Assembly (NCBI RefSeq): GCF_037975245.1
Contig: NC_092569.1
Location: 33,007,668-33,071,667, forward strand
Reading direction: 5' to 3'
Length of the DNA: 64,000 bases
Origin: Apostichopus japonicus
Taxonomy: Eukaryota > Echinodermata > Holothuroidea > Aspidochirotida > Stichopodidae
Part shown: positions 23,426 through 33,703 of the stretch, one piece after another
How the letters are laid out: each line of letters opens with the position of its first letter
Position numbering within the stretch: position 1 is the stretch's first letter
Translations under genes and position numbers: made by a program
Notes under the pieces: generated by a model
What the model was told of the DNA's origin: nothing
Seen by the model: the letters and a program-made list of their open reading frames with translations, nothing else
Database searches by the model: none

Positions 23426-26203
23426 AGATCTTATATTAATCTTTATTAACTCTTCTACGGCTTTGAATGTCATACCCTTAAGGATTAGTAGATGAAACAA
23501 TTGGATTACCTTTTTGTTTTCATTTCATAGGTTTTCCAGCGACGATCGAGTGCCTCCGTTGACTTTTATCTTGGTTGGTTGGACTACAAGAACGGTTTCG
23601 GTAATAAGAATCAAGACCACTGGCTAGGTAATAAATATATCCACTCTATGACCAACCAGAAAACGTACCAGCTTCGTATTGATCTAAGGGATTCCGCTTC
23701 ATCATCGTATTACGCCATCTATTCGACTTTTAGCATTACTGACGAGGCAGACAAGTATCGACTATCAGTTGGATCACACAGTGGAAATACAGGTGAGTAG
23801 TTGATGTTCTAATCATTGAAGCATACATAAATCTGGAACGATTACGTCAATTAGGATAAGCGTGAAGACCCCCCTCCCCCCCAAAAAAATACGACAACAC
23901 AAAGAAACGTGCCAACCAAGGAGGATCACGTGACGTGCTCCCCTATAGCAATTCATTCTTGTAGTACTCCTTAAATGTTTATTCTGCAACAACTAATGTC
24001 TTGATCTCATAGCTACCGTATTTCTGGCTAAATGATATATGAGTTCAATGTTTACAGCAATTTTCAATTCCAAACATTGCTATTTTCTTTCAAACGTTTG
24101 AACTACAGCTGGAACGCACGTAGGTTTTCAGGACTGTATACAATGTGTGCAGACATAAGAAGCAGACGATTAGATTCGCTTTTCATTGGCAACACAGGTC
24201 TCCTTGCCGTGTTTGCACGTAACAAGCACCTAACAATATATAAAACTATGACAGTAGATATTCTAATAGTAGCCAAGCTCTATGTATTTCTGACACAGAG
24301 AAATTAAATCTCAACATCACTATCATCCCAACCTAAACGAATATTCTGAAATTTGACGTAAATATCTGTTGCCTTACCGCGCGCTGTTGCCTACGAAACT
24401 CGCAACACTTACAAAGGGGTTAATAATATATGAGTAGTACCTGGAAGTATGTCACATGTGCCTTCACGTAACTGTGGTATGTATATTCGATGATTCTCAT
24501 ATCTGAAAATGTTGAGGCGCTATGTTAATATAATCATGTTATATATGAAGTCATCTAGGGTTTATCATTCATAGAACATTGAAACAGAGGAATCAGAAAG
24601 GATGTAGTTTTCAATATTCGTCTGTATAGATTAGAGAAATTGTAATCAATCAATCAGCCGGTTCGAAAAAGTTATACATACGAGACTAGATGGCACATGT
24701 CGACAAGAACTAAATATTTCAATTTCAATGGTCAATATCTTTCAAGATTTTCATAAATGTAATATATCGACGTTTGGTTAGTTTCTCGAAACCTAAAATA
24801 TTAGCTACTACATTCATAGTAAATTCTCTTTATACAATGTCGGTTCTATTCTTCATTAAAACATATTTATTTCATGATTTGTGTATAGTGTAAATTTCAA
24901 TCTACGTTTATAGTCCAACGTATGAGCTCAGGTTGAAAGATACAAAGATTACAAAGTGCTATAGATATAGGGTAAGGAATTGAACAATCGATGGCAATAA
25001 TACCCGGTATACCATGTATACAGCAGAACAGGGAACTTGGAGCCGGCCAGATATTATATTACAACCATAATATTGACAGAAATAATTATGCCGTCTATTT
25101 GATTTTTGTTTTACTGGGAGATGGCCTTTTCAGCAAAATGCAATTATTACTTTGTATGTAATAAAAACAAGTAAGATTACTCAGGACTAGATCCTCCAAC
25201 GATACCCTTGTTTTCCTAAATTGAATAATATAGGAAGCTACATCACACAGCCCCCCCCCCCCCTCACACCCTCCTTATCCAAGTTCGAAGAGAGCCTTAG
25301 TTAGCCTATGTGGTACAATAAAAAAAAATAAGTATTGGGTTGAATGAGGGCATAAATGAAAAGTTGGTTATGCAAATTAAATTATACATCATATTATTCA
25401 ACAAATTGCAACATTAAACCCCGTGACAAACAAGAAATTTATAACTAGAGTTTGACAGAGTTAGTAAGCTTATTTTTTACCTTCAAAATAACAATCAAAT
25501 AAATAAAAGAATGAATAGTAGTGTTAAATGCCGATAAATAAAATAAAAATGAAAGAGCGATATTAGCAACATTAGTAACCCAAACGTAGTATTTGGTTAA
25601 AGTAGTTTCCACATCTGTATGTTACTCTTGTAGCGGCACTGTATTTCAAGCGGAACAAACATTAAAAAAAAGCATAAAAACGTCCTTGCAAAGACAAAAT
25701 ACCTACTTATTTATCTTAGTTAATGAACACAAAAAACAAACAATGAGCGGAACTGACGTTATTATCTTGTCAGGACAAAAACGCACTGCCCTCTAACTTG
25801 TATACACTGTTCGATCGTTCAAAGTCGATAAATTGATCGGTTTATTTAGTCTTTCTTGTTTCTTGCAGGTAATGACCGTTTGTCTGGTAGCAAAAATGAA
25901 GAATTCAGTACAAAAGACCAGGACAACGACGGATACATTAGTTACAACTGTGCGGAGGGACATCGAGGAGCCTGGTGGTACGGTTATGATCATTATTATT
26001 ATTATTATAGTTACTGCCGTACTAGTGGATACTATTGCTGCTATTTCCCTGATGGCAAATACTGCCGTCGTTGTGGATATTCAAATCTCAACGGAGACTA
26101 CGACGGCTCTACTCGAGGAACGCACATTTTCTGGCGTAGTGATAGTTTGAACGGTTACGGATGCAGCCTGCAATACACAGATATGAAAATACGGCCGGTG
26201 TAG
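13556..26203 (+). CDS. FReD gene 1: secreted composite fibrinogen-related lectin (partial FReD + TIL + TILa/EGF-like + full FReD)
   Basis: Predicted secreted recognition protein of the fibrinogen-related (ficolin/FREP/tectonin-like) class. FReDs of this type usually bind acetylated sugars or microbial surfaces; the ligand here is not known. The model joins eight exons: 13556-13621, 19232-19262, 19916-20088, 20463-20727, 21580-21791, 22487-22795, 23531-23792 and 25869-26203. All have GT..AG borders and compatible phases, giving 550 residues. Residues 1-22 are the signal peptide exon, 23-32 a microexon linker, 33-178 the first FReD without its C-terminal third, 179-249 TIL, and 250-352 a TILa/EGF-like module plus the start of FReD 2. 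Residues 353-550 complete FReD 2, with a DQDND calcium-site segment and a Tyr/Cys-rich insertion before CGYSNLNG. A duplicated exon at 22311 is left out because it lacks a donor. The domain calls are firm; the first two exons depend on paralogue comparison. Confidence 0.85.
13622..19231 (+). other. FReD gene 1 intron 1
   Basis: AT-rich sequence with only short frames on either strand. It contains a T/G homopolymer junction near 16596-16623. No transposon coding region was recognised and no additional exon is supported. Confidence 0.6.
19232..19262 (+). CDS. FReD gene 1 exon 2: 31-base microexon
   Basis: Bounded by TTACGCAG and GTAGGT. It starts in phase 0 and ends in phase 1, exactly the phases needed between exon 1 and exon 3, and encodes VIVSAEVRSS plus one base. 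Gene 3 has a microexon of identical length and phase at 57563-57593, which supports both. Confidence 0.7.
19916..20088 (+). CDS. FReD gene 1 exon 3: start of first fibrinogen domain
   Basis: 173 bases, acceptor TTCCATACAG, donor ACG|GTATGG, phases 1 to 0. Encodes the FReD entry motif YPRDCKEV, the segment SGVYLIKPDG and the Cys-containing AYCDNDLDTGGWT, the normal first third of a fibrinogen domain. The exon has the same length in gene 3. Confidence 0.9.
20463..20727 (+). CDS. FReD gene 1 exon 4: middle of first fibrinogen domain
   Basis: 265 bases, phases 0 to 1. Encodes VLQRR, then VNFNRSWKDFRNGFGFLG, EFWIGNEKIAYLTNQ and the YDDFRISDEWGKY segment. These are canonical mid-FReD landmarks. 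Instead of being followed by the usual C-terminal FReD exon, it is spliced in the same phase to a TIL exon. Confidence 0.9.
21580..21791 (+). CDS. FReD gene 1 exon 5: TIL cysteine-rich module
   Basis: 212 bases, phases 1 to 0. The peptide starts WCPANEIFSNETC and continues through CERTCEDPDTC, CVCVSDYLREQGQC and NQCNC. This is the CPxNExF...C..TC...CxC..GY.R..GxC pattern of trypsin-inhibitor-like (TIL) modules found in zonadhesin, FCGBP and mucin-type proteins; nine cysteines are visible. The donor is the weaker GTCAGT. Confidence 0.85.
22311..22455 (+). pseudogene. Truncated duplicate of the TILa/EGF-like exon
   Basis: Starts after a good acceptor (CTTAAATTAG) in phase 0 and encodes EGKFYINSRCTRNSTC to VRKCYCNN, closely matching exon 6, which begins 176 bases later. 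The coding match stops abruptly at about 22450, before the NYEGDGETC part and before any phase-compatible donor. Read-through meets TAA at about 22476. It is either a dead exon or an alternative terminal exon giving a shortened protein. The spacing is not a multiple of three, so both copies cannot be read through in one frame. Confidence 0.75.
22487..22795 (+). CDS. FReD gene 1 exon 6: TILa/EGF-like module and start of second fibrinogen domain
   Basis: 309 bases, phase 0 at both ends, acceptor TTAACACAG, donor ACA|GTGAGT. Encodes the cysteine pattern CTRRSTCQNN..YQCSDHATCAE..VRKCYC, ending GDGETC in EGF style. It then enters a new FReD with PKDCYELYVSG, GVYTIYPDGW and YCEMESNGGGWT. The order TIL then TILa-like is the order used in zonadhesin/FCGBP proteins. 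Confidence 0.9.
22927..23421. repeat. (TA)n tracts and two tRNA-like SINE fragments in intron 6 of FReD gene 1
   Basis: (TA)n lies at about 22927-22955 and 23378-23421. Two related segments carry GGTTCGAATCC, the RNA polymerase III B-box sequence, at about 22964 and 23307, both followed by GAGGCTGGAAGTTTTT. The second also has TAGCCGAGTTGGTTAG, which matches an A box. This is a tRNA-derived SINE, not a functional tRNA: the cloverleaf is incomplete. Sequence matching its 3' part occurs on the other strand near 26770-26820. Confidence 0.65.
23531..23792 (+). CDS. FReD gene 1 exon 7: middle of second fibrinogen domain
   Basis: 262 bases, phases 0 to 1, with the same length as gene 3 exon 8. Encodes VFQRRSSASVDFY, WLDYKNGFGNKNQDHWLGN, MTNQKTYQLRIDLRD and STFSITDEADKYRLS, matching the mid-FReD pattern. 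The donor is GTGAGT. Confidence 0.9.
23793..25868 (+). other. FReD gene 1 intron 7
   Basis: AT-rich sequence with a poly-C run near 25250. No additional exon or transposon frame was recognised; the frame at 24032-24307 has no FReD or signal-peptide features. Confidence 0.6.
25869..26203 (+). CDS. FReD gene 1 exon 8: end of second fibrinogen domain with Tyr/Cys-rich insertion
   Basis: 335 bases from acceptor TTTCTTGCAG to TAG. Encodes FSTKDQDNDGYISYNC (calcium-site region) and HRGAWWY. About 30 inserted residues with 11 Tyr and 4 Cys follow (including DHYYYYYSYC and YYCCYFPDGKYC), then CGYSNLNGDYDG and the terminal MKIRPV. Ordinary FReDs, such as gene 2 here, have two residues between GAWWF and the next Cys. 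A polyadenylation signal AATAAA is at 26492-26497. Confidence 0.92.
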
Positions 26204-26491
26204 ACAAAACACTGTATAAATAACAAGTTGCACAAAAGAGCAGTTTTTACTAAGAAAAGTAAGAAAAGATCGATACATATCTCTGAGCATCGGACAGCAG
26301 GACGTGCCATAGACAAGAAAGAAGAAGAAAATGCAACAAATGTTACGAATGGGACGATTCAACAAATAATTCATTTTTAAGGGAATGAGAAGATATCATC
26401 AATTGAAATTGATGTCAAATGATATTAATATTAACCAGATTGTTGTTGCTTAAAAGTTCGTAAATTGATAATTGTATGAGTCTCACAAAAG

Positions 26492-26497
26492 AATAAA
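26492..26497 (+). terminator. Polyadenylation signal of FReD gene 1
   Basis: AATAAA about 290 bases after the stop codon, the first canonical hexamer downstream in an AT-rich 3' region. Confidence 0.6.
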
Positions 26498-26692
26498 ATC
26501 AGAAATCAAAGTGAACATGTCCATTTTTCTTTTCGTGTTTTCAATTTCAACCCTCACCTAGCCCCCCCCCCCAAAAAAAAAAAAAAAAACGTTTATCAGA
26601 AATTAACAAGAAAGTGGTTTCCAGGACCACACCTACATATTATATCATACATCGATGGAAGTGTAAAGATTCAATGTAACATACACTTGAAA

Positions 26693-26696
<4 letters not shown>

Positions 26697-26753
<57 letters not shown>

Positions 26754-26806
26754 GATATATATATATATTTTATGTTAATGCAATAGAGGTAAACGACAAA
26801 GGCAAA

Positions 26807-26877
<71 letters not shown>

Positions 26878-26880
26878 TTT
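26697..26880. repeat. (TA)n arrays around an inverted SINE-tail segment
   Basis: (TA)n at about 26697-26745 and 26810-26874 flanks a segment containing AGGTAAACGACAAAGGCAAA. That segment is the reverse complement of sequence at about 23040-23070 in gene 1 intron 6. It continues on the minus-strand side into a GAGGCTGGAA word (about 26930), as in the intron SINE. Confidence 0.65.
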
Positions 26881-27069
26881 GTTAAAATGGGAAAAAATTA
26901 TAGGGTCTCACCCCTTTGTCATTTTTCCAGCCTCCTCGGTCACTCGTCTTTTTATGTTGTGCATCCTTGACTTGTTTTAAAGCCTCTTGAGCTTTCCCTG
27001 CTTCCCTTTCTACTTCTTCCGCCCACTATTTTAGCCAAAATTTGAGATAACATATTTTTTTTTTCAATA

Positions 27070-28270
27070 GCAACCAAATTTGAATATGTAAACTAGACAA
27101 TGATCTTATCAAACCCCAAATTTCTTCTTTACTTCTGACAGGTCTGTTTCATTAAAAGAAGAAGAAATCTTTTAAATCTACTGTAAACTTAATTTATTTT
27201 ACTGGAGTTATTTTGTTCGAAATTTCTTTAAACTCTGCAATTTCCCAATGGTTGGATTTTTGTCGCATGAAACAATAAGTATAATATGGAGGTCAATTTC
27301 ACCCATGGAAATTGGAAAATGTGTACATGTCAAAATCTGCTAAGTTATTCAAGGGAAGGTCTAGGATAATTCATTTTTCAGGGAAAAGTGTAAATTAAAC
27401 AGACAAAACAGCACTACTATAGTTTCTGTTCCGCGCCTGAAAAGGGCCGCTCATATTGGATATTCTGATCTCATTTCTTCCAACTATAGTCACCCAAATA
27501 ATAAGGAGAAATACTCTCAAATTTACTTTGTATATTTGTTTTCTTCAAACTTTCTACTGAATGTGCTCAAAACTTAAAGTTCGACATTTATATGACAAAA
27601 AAAAATCGACTTTTATCAAACGTTCCGCTTCTTATTACAATGGTATCCCAAAAGTTCTACTGGTTTACGTAATTTTTCTATAAAATGTACACAAGTAGAG
27701 CTAGACAATTTAGCACTGTCACAAATACAGCCTCTACCCTCTACTACGAAAGACAATTGAAATATAAAGGACGTAAAAATTGTTCTGACGTCCGTACAGG
27801 GAGGGGCTAAAGAGGTGGGGCTTACGGGAGGGAGCCTATGAGATGAGTTTTCTGTCGATAAGAGATCTTAGAAGCTAAACGATGATGTCATTTCCATTAT
27901 TTGACTACATTAAAGTGTTTCATAAAATGCTAACCATTGCAAGAAAATTTGGGGGCAGGGCAGGTACTTCTTCGCGTGGTCCCAATGGGGGAGGGGTACA
28001 TTCTATCTACCTCTGGCTACGCCACTGTCGGCGAAATAATAATTTGGTGTAGGCATGCTGGCACTCATTTAATATTCATCACTGGCAGTTGTCATCTGTT
28101 GGCTAATACTGTTGGGAACCAACCCTCAGGACTCCCCTGAGAACTACGGGCCAGGGACATATTAACTGATTGAACCACCTGTAGCTACGCCTTTCAATAT
28201 ATCATAGGTTTATGTGAAAGCAAAGTATGATATGAATGTACCTTATGTACCTATTCTATATAGAAGATAG
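27070..28270. repeat. Dispersed or duplicated block, copy B
   Basis: Direct-orientation counterpart of the 10055-11800 block, shorter because it lacks the internal extra segment. The shared end includes GTTGGGAACCAACCCTCAGGA and TGAACCACCT. The frames here are shadows of the repeat. Confidence 0.75.
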
Positions 28271-29289
28271 CATGGGTGCCCCCCCCCCACCCCGAGGTAA
28301 GGAAAGGAAGGAAAACTACAATGGCAACTGTTGATATGTTAACTGGCATATCTGTATATGGCACAACTGGCAAAGGAACTTCAATATATCATCCTCACTA
28401 TATGGCGCAATGAGAAAATAATAATAATACACATTAAGATTCAAGGATCTCAGAGACTATACAAGTTAAGTGAATAAAAATGTCTGTCTGTGAATTTAAT
28501 TCCTTGTGCGTCCATTTCCTTAATTGCATTTTTACGTTTTGAAATTAAATCTAGCAGATCTATGCTGACATATAAATAAACAAAAAAAATATAATGAAAA
28601 CAAAAATTTGTTTGCCATTTTACATTCTTCTCGTCTAGCATCATCCAACCTACCTGAATGACGGTCTGTCTTTACGGGTCAAAAGTCAAAGGGATCTACG
28701 TTGTCCGTACTACCCGTAATCCAACATCCGCGCGGATATCCGGCGCGTATCCAGGCCAGGGGGGGGGGGGTGCACCTCTATTCAACACAACACATACAAA
28801 AAAAGTGAATATTATAGCACAACCGTGCGTATATATCTAATTTAAACCTAGTTGTAGCATTACTACATATGCCTCTTAATGCAGTTTCAAATCTATGTTT
28901 TTAATTCTTTTCCAACCAAGGGTCACCCGCATAGCTGTTTAAATTCTGGATTCTTACGTGATTACAGAAAAAGTAAAGCATTCTCTATTGACAAACAATA
29001 ATTGTCAGCAACTCTTTTGACCATGCTGTTTATTTAATTATACTCTGAATAAAAGGGAAAAAATGAATTAAAAGTTGTTCAGAATCCAATGAAAGTATTA
29101 CACTATCATCTTCAAGTATGTCTGCATTGTCATTGTGTAGATGTTTATAATATTGATATATTGATCAACAGTTATCGAACTTGACATATATCGATCAGGT
29201 AGCGGTAGAAATAAAACAGTATTGTCGCGTTCAAACGGATGCGGAAGCGGATGGCGATCGCGGAATAGAAAATATCGAAAGAGTTTGTC
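28271..29289. other. Repeat-rich DNA without recognised gene
   Basis: Poly-C and poly-G runs (about 28279 and 28760) and short frames; no supported exon. The 5-base target site of the LTR element (GAGGG) ends this stretch at 29290-29294. Confidence 0.45.
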
Positions 29290-29294
29290 GAGGG

Positions 29295-29447
29295 TGTAAC
29301 ATAATCATACTCGTAAGAAACTCTGTGGTTCTACACAGACTCTGTAAAACTCGATTTTCAATATACACGATTAAGATAAACGTCAATCCTCTCTGAGTCT
29401 CTCTTCCATCATATTTATATAGTCTTACCAGACATCCAACTTTTACA
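29295..29447 (+). repeat. 5' LTR
   Basis: TG...CA-bounded 153-base terminal repeat, identical to the 3' LTR except one T/A difference at about 29373. Confidence 0.93.
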
Positions 29448-29777
29448 TGGTGGCAGCGATTCAAAGGTTACAACACCAGGAACACGCCGAAGGTAAACAC
29501 TGTCCTAGCTTCATCGACATACGCCAGAAATCAACGATTTTAGAGACGGTATCTCCGTAAGTACCACCGGAACGACAGGCCAAGCGCTATCACTCAGTAC
29601 ACATAGGCCACAACGACACTATTGTGTATACGATACAACGGGATACGGCGATTCTCTAACGGGTGTCCTAACGATTGCCTCTCATACAAAGTTTGTTTTC
29701 GCGCTCATCATTAGTGTGGCGCTATTCCAACACTCTTTAAGCATCCCATCACAGAGAATTGCCAACACAGATCAACC

Positions 29778-30332
29778 ATGGCAGATAGTGTACCGAAAAT
29801 GGATTGGAATTCATCGAACCAGGGAGAATCATTCAAGCTGTTCAAACAACGACTTGAGCTCTATTTCCAAATAAAAAAGATAACCGGAGCCGACCAAGTT
29901 CCCATTCTGCTTCTCGCTGTTGGGGAGGAAGGCTTACAGCGATACAACAGCTGGACTTTAACAGCTGAAGAATCAATATGTGCCAGTACCCTTTTTGGAA
30001 AATTTATGGCACAGCTAGAACCAGCAGAAAACTTCAGAATTGCACAACTGAAACTACGAAACTACTATCAACAACCCGGGGAAAAGCTTGATGATTTTGT
30101 CAACCGTTGCAAGCTACTTTCAAAAAAATGTGATTTCACGAAAGAAGAAGTGGACGAACGTCTAGTGGAGCAAATCATTGCTAGTACTCCAATTTCTGAA
30201 TTTCAGAAAGAACTCTTGAGTCAGCCAAAAGAATTTACGATCCAAAAAGTCTTAGAGCTAGGTCGTAGATATGAAGCAGCTGCAGCACACATCACTGACA
30301 TACAAGCTATGCAATCGAAGCCAACTTCTTAA
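29778..30332 (+). pseudogene. gag: Retrotransposon gag (matrix/capsid part)
   Basis: 184 codons from MADSVPKMDW. It has a capsid-like region with YFQIKKITGADQ, GEEGLQRYNSW and LRNYYQQPGEKLDDFVNRC, typical of Ty3/gypsy gag. A TAA at 30330 cuts the frame, but the same frame resumes directly and encodes two CCHC-type knuckles at about 30363-30461 (CRNCGGDH..C and CRACGTMGHWAKLC). The stop therefore splits gag before its nucleocapsid and is more likely a nonsense mutation than a programmed stop. Confidence 0.85.
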
Positions 30333-31646
30333 ATTGCCACGATCAACAAGAAAGGCACTAGATGCCGGAACTGTGGTGGTGATCACGTCAAAGGTAACTG
30401 TCCCGCACGAAACGATCAGTGCAGAGCATGCGGAACGATGGGCCATTGGGCCAAGTTATGCCTCACAACAAAGTTTAAAAAAGGTGGGCAATCGAAATCA
30501 AAGTCAAGACAGTCTCATTCCAGAGGGGCACACAGAAGTCGTAACAACTTTGACTCCCACAGTAATAACCAGCCACGTACAAACAAACATATCGAGTCCA
30601 TCCAACAGTTACCGGACAGAGAGGATCAGATCGCAAAGGAGCTGGAATCATTTCCCTTCAGCTCTATCAAGGTGTCATCAATGCACTCTTCTGAAACGAG
30701 AAATCAAGTACATGCCAACATCGACATTAAGCTCAACAACAAGCCAGGTGTTCATTTCCTAAACATAAAGGTGGACACAGGCGCAGAAGGAAATACCTTA
30801 CCCATGAGAATCTACAGAAACATGTATCCTGAACATATTGATCATACAGGAAAACCAACACCGGGTTTTCTAAAGGAGACAAACTGTGTATTAACTGCAT
30901 ACAATGACGAAGTAATCAAATGCTTTGGGACTACAACACTCGAATCTCGTTTCCAAGAGGAATGGCTCCAAACAACATTCTTTGTGGTCGACGTAACAGG
31001 TCCAGCAATACTAGGATTGAACTCTTGCAGGGATCTACACCTCATCACCTTGCACTGCGCCATAACAAAGGAACAATCAAACATCAACAGTATTCAAGAC
31101 CTGAAGCAAGCCTATCCAAATCAGTTTGACAAAATAGGCGAATTCCAAAATGAGCACAAACTTGTCCTGGATCCAAATGTGCCAAGCCACATAGACCCAC
31201 CAAGAAAAACACCAATCGCTCTCCGAGGAAAGATCAAACAAGAGCTGGACTCAATGGAAAGCCAGAGCATCATCAGACGCATCGAGGAACCAACCGAGTG
31301 GGTCAGCTCCCTCACGTACGTCACAAAGCGAGACGGAAGCCTAAGGGTGTGCTTAGACCCAAAGCATCTCAACCAAGCGCTCATAAGACCTATCCACAAG
31401 ACACCAACGCTTGAAGAATTAAACCACAAGTTCTCAGGGGCAAAGGTGTTTTCGAAACTCGATGCAAAAGCCGGATATTGGGCGTTCAAACTCGATACCG
31501 AAAGCCAAAAACTAACAACATTTCAAACGCCTTTCAGGAGATATTGCTTCCAACGCCTACCCTTCGGTCTAACAGTAAGTCAAGACATCTTCATTCTTTT
31601 GAAATGGATAGAATTCTTGAGAGGTGCAACGGAGCATGTGGCATAG
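30333..31646 (+). pseudogene. pol: Retrotransposon nucleocapsid, protease and N-terminal reverse transcriptase
   Basis: The same reading frame as gag. In order it has two zinc knuckles, a basic linker, an aspartic protease with the VDTGAEGN active-site motif (about 30772), then reverse transcriptase segments RVCLDPKHLNQAL, KVFSKLDAKAGYW and RLPFGL. Just after RLPFGL the frame is lost by a small indel and ends at TAG 31644. The region that should hold the xxDD catalytic motif is readable only in another frame for about 60 bases. Confidence 0.88.
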
Positions 31647-31649
31647 CTG

Positions 31650-33527
31650 ATGACAGTAATATTTGGGAAAACGGACAAGGAACATGATGAAAACTTAATC
31701 AACTTCATGGAACAAGCCAAGAAACATGGCTTAGCCCTCAACTCAAACAAGTGTGTCGTCAAAACAAACAGCATTTCCTTTTTTGGAAACGTTTACACCA
31801 GCCAGGGCATACACCCAGATCCAGCAAAAGTCGCAGACATTCAGTCCATGACACCTCCAAGTAACAAAACAGAACTCCAACAGTTTCTTGGAATGTTGAC
31901 ATACTTGTCCAGTTTTGTAAAGGACTTCAGCAGCAAAACATCCACACTCAGAGATCTACTCAAAGCAAACACAGAGTTTTTGTGGGAAGCTCACCACCAA
32001 TCCACTTTCAATCAACTGAAGCAGGAAATTTCAGCCTCATCCTTGCTTCTGTACTACACCTCAGAAGAACCTGTGTATCTCCAGTGTGATGCCAGCCTCA
32101 AGGGACTCGGGGTGGCCCTTCTTCAAAAGAATGAGGATGGATTTTTGCAGCCAGTGGCATATGCAAGCAAAAGCCTCACACAAACAGAGCAAAGGTATGC
32201 CTACATTGAAAGGGAACTGCTTTCAATTGTTTTTGGTTGTCATCGTTTTCACACCTACCTGTTTGGCCGAGAGTTTCACGTGATCACAGATCATAAACCC
32301 CTTATCATGATCACCCAAAAGCCAGTCATATCAGCGCCGCCACGTCTGCAACGCATGTTGGTAAAACTTCAAGGTTACAATTTCACCATCGAACATCGCC
32401 CTGGGACCGACAACCAACTGGCAGATGCTCTGTCAAGGTTTCCCAACCCAAGAGAGTCAACAATCATTGACCTTGACATTCGAGTCGACCTAGTGAGGTT
32501 CTCAACAGAGAGGATGGTACAGTTGCAGAGGGAAACACGACAAGACCCACTGCTCCAACAACTATCAGAGATCATCGTCACCGGCTGGCCAGACCATATC
32601 AAGGAACTGCCGACAGACATACGACCATATTGGGGCTTCAGGAATGAACTCTCTGTCGACAACGGATGTATCCTCAAAGGCCAACGTGTGGTCATTCCGA
32701 AAACCATGAGGCAGAACATACTACAACAGCTTCATGTACCCCACCTTGGTCGGGAAAAAACCAAGCTGCTGGCAAGAGAAACAGTATACTGGCCAAATAT
32801 CAACAAGCACATCGACGACCTGGTGCATTCATGTGCCATATGTCAAGAACATCAACCATCTCAACAAGCAGAACCGCTATTACAACATGACCTGCCAACA
32901 AAACCATGGAACACCATTGGTGTTGATCTATTTGAGTTCAGCGACAATCAGTGGTTGATAATAGCCGATTATTACACAAAGTATCCCATCATAAGGAAAA
33001 TTCCTGGAAACTGTAGTAGTCACGCTGTTATCGTTGCCATGAAACAGGTTTCAGTGAACATGGGATACCAGAAAAGGTTGTCAGCGACAACGGACCTCAG
33101 TTTGCCAGCGAACTCTTCAAGCAATTTGCAAGTGCGTGGAGTTTTGACCATGTCACTTCATTTTGACAAACATGCTCTCCCCCAGACACTTCCACCACTT
33201 TACCCAGGTCAACACGTCCATGTGCAAAACCAAGACACAGGACACTGGTTCCCTGCCACAGTAAGGAACAAAACTGCAGAACCAAGGTCCTACATCATTG
33301 AAACACCCAACGGAGAAGTAGTGCGAAGAAACCGTCAGCACATCAGAGAAGCTGTAGTCTTACCCACATTTCCGTCAACCTCCAATACAACGGACTCATC
33401 CCATCAATCAGGCAACGCAGACCCAGCCAAGCATGTGACGTTCTACACACCCGCTGCTGAGGCATCAAGTGACAGAAGCAGATTTGGAAGACTTCTTCGA
33501 CCACCTCAGAGGTTCTCGCCAGATTGA
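31650..33527 (+). pseudogene. pol: Retrotransposon C-terminal reverse transcriptase, RNase H and damaged integrase
   Basis: 625 codons. After VIFGKTDKEHDEN the reverse transcriptase thumb continues. RNase H shows YLQCDASLKGLGVALLQ, YAYIERELLSIVFG and DHKPL. Integrase follows with the HHCC zinc site (LHVPHLGREKT.., SCAICQEHQ) and the first catalytic Asp in TIGVDLFEF. From about 33047 the frame shifts, and the sequence then jumps directly to the C-terminal domain (PLYPGQHVHVQ). The segment expected to hold the third acidic catalytic residue is missing. The integrase is therefore dead. Confidence 0.9.
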
Positions 33528-33703
33528 TCACCCTTGTAGACATTAAAAAAACATAGCCTGATGTATATAGTTTTGTTTTATTTGCTAACCACCTTCCATA
33601 TATATTTCACTCAGCATCGTCTTTTCTCGTTATTAAATTCTTCAACATAACAACAAAAATCTTTTGATTTACCTTGATTCCATCTTAAACTGAAAAAGGG
33701 GGA

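Noticed and set aside
24032-24307. 91-codon frame in gene 1 intron 7
   Set aside because: No family motif, no cysteine pattern and no match to the paralogous introns.
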